Below are positions 63,941 through 64,000 of a stretch of DNA of 64,000 nucleotides, piece after piece. Position numbers and translations under genes: made by a program. The notes below the pieces were generated by a model. That model made no database searches. It had not been told where the DNA came from and saw nothing but the letters and a program-made list of their open reading frames with translations. Each line of letters opens with the position of its first letter. The first letter of the stretch is position 1. Source of the DNA: Desulfosporosinus orientis DSM 765 (GTDB lineage Bacteria > Bacillota > Desulfitobacteriia > Desulfitobacteriales > Desulfitobacteriaceae); the NCBI RefSeq assembly GCF_000235605.1, contig NC_016584.1, positions 732,001-796,000 on the forward strand, read 5' to 3'.

Positions 63941-64000
63941 AAATCCTAGCCTCCTTTTTAAATGTATTGTGTTTATTATAATCGATCTTATTTAAGAAAT

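Noticed and set aside
1..64000. CRISPR array, prophage, rRNA or tRNA genes
   Set aside because: No regularly spaced repeats, phage structural genes or recognisable tRNA/rRNA sequences were seen by eye; a tRNAscan or Infernal run was not possible.

Overview
The window looks like chromosome from a spore-forming, strictly anaerobic Gram-positive bacterium of the Peptococcaceae, most like Desulfosporosinus or Desulfitobacterium. This is inferred from gene content, not from a marker gene. The signs are AGGAGG ribosome sites with many TTG and GTG starts, T-box and SAM-I leaders, a short HisG with HisZ, lactate permease, GlcD/GlcF and LarA-type lactate genes, a cytoplasmic molybdopterin oxidoreductase, a LysM-GH18 spore-cortex-type hydrolase and a selenocysteine-type UGA codon. 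No rRNA, tRNA, prophage or CRISPR array was seen.

Layout. 1-861: the 3' end of a sporulation-type histidine kinase. 969-3768 (minus): metNIQ methionine importer under a SAM-I riboswitch. 3794-14840: yerC and hisZ, then a corrinoid-binding-type protein, phosphofructokinase and a stand-alone HsdM N-terminal domain, then hisG-D-C-B-H-A-F-IE. No histidinol-phosphatase is present. 15031-18510: an isoleucine T-box and a type-2 IleRS with a GIHH signature. 18564-23224: exported protein, chemotaxis receptor, aminotransferase, Nudix hydrolase. 23373-26498: a tryptophan T-box (UGG specifier) and a trpXYZ-type importer. 26530-30372: an IS3-family element inserted in the loop of the trpXYZ terminator, its transposase split by a 2.1-kb group II intron. 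30616-40605: SanA-like protein, enoyl-CoA hydratase, cyclase-family hydrolase, a VanX-CapA fusion, lactate permease, MerR/TipAS regulator, thioesterase, metallo-hydrolase. 40614-41291 (minus): a probable R-S-E mono-ADP-ribosyltransferase. 41510-45474: glcD-glcF-larA. 45527-45792: a second tryptophan T-box with no gene behind it. 45895-50539 (minus): livKHMGF amino-acid-type ABC importer. 50786-54300: amidase, a UGA-containing glutaredoxin, aminotransferase and 2-hydroxyacid dehydrogenase. 54470-63940: phosphoesterase, NAGPA-type exported protein, a 54-residue protein, HtrA protease, Mo oxidoreductase, LysM-GH18 hydrolase, Ca2+/H+ exchanger, acetyltransferase, universal stress protein.

How it fits together. 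Amino-acid supply is the main theme: histidine synthesis, and methionine, tryptophan and isoleucine functions each read out by their own RNA leader. Lactate handling (LctP, GlcD/F, LarA) is the second theme.

The most unusual items are the orphan tryptophan T-box, the short selenoprotein-type glutaredoxin read through an in-frame UGA, the intron nested in an IS nested in a terminator, the ADP-ribosyltransferase whose ribosome site lies in a hairpin, and the GXHH-type IleRS as the T-box-controlled enzyme.
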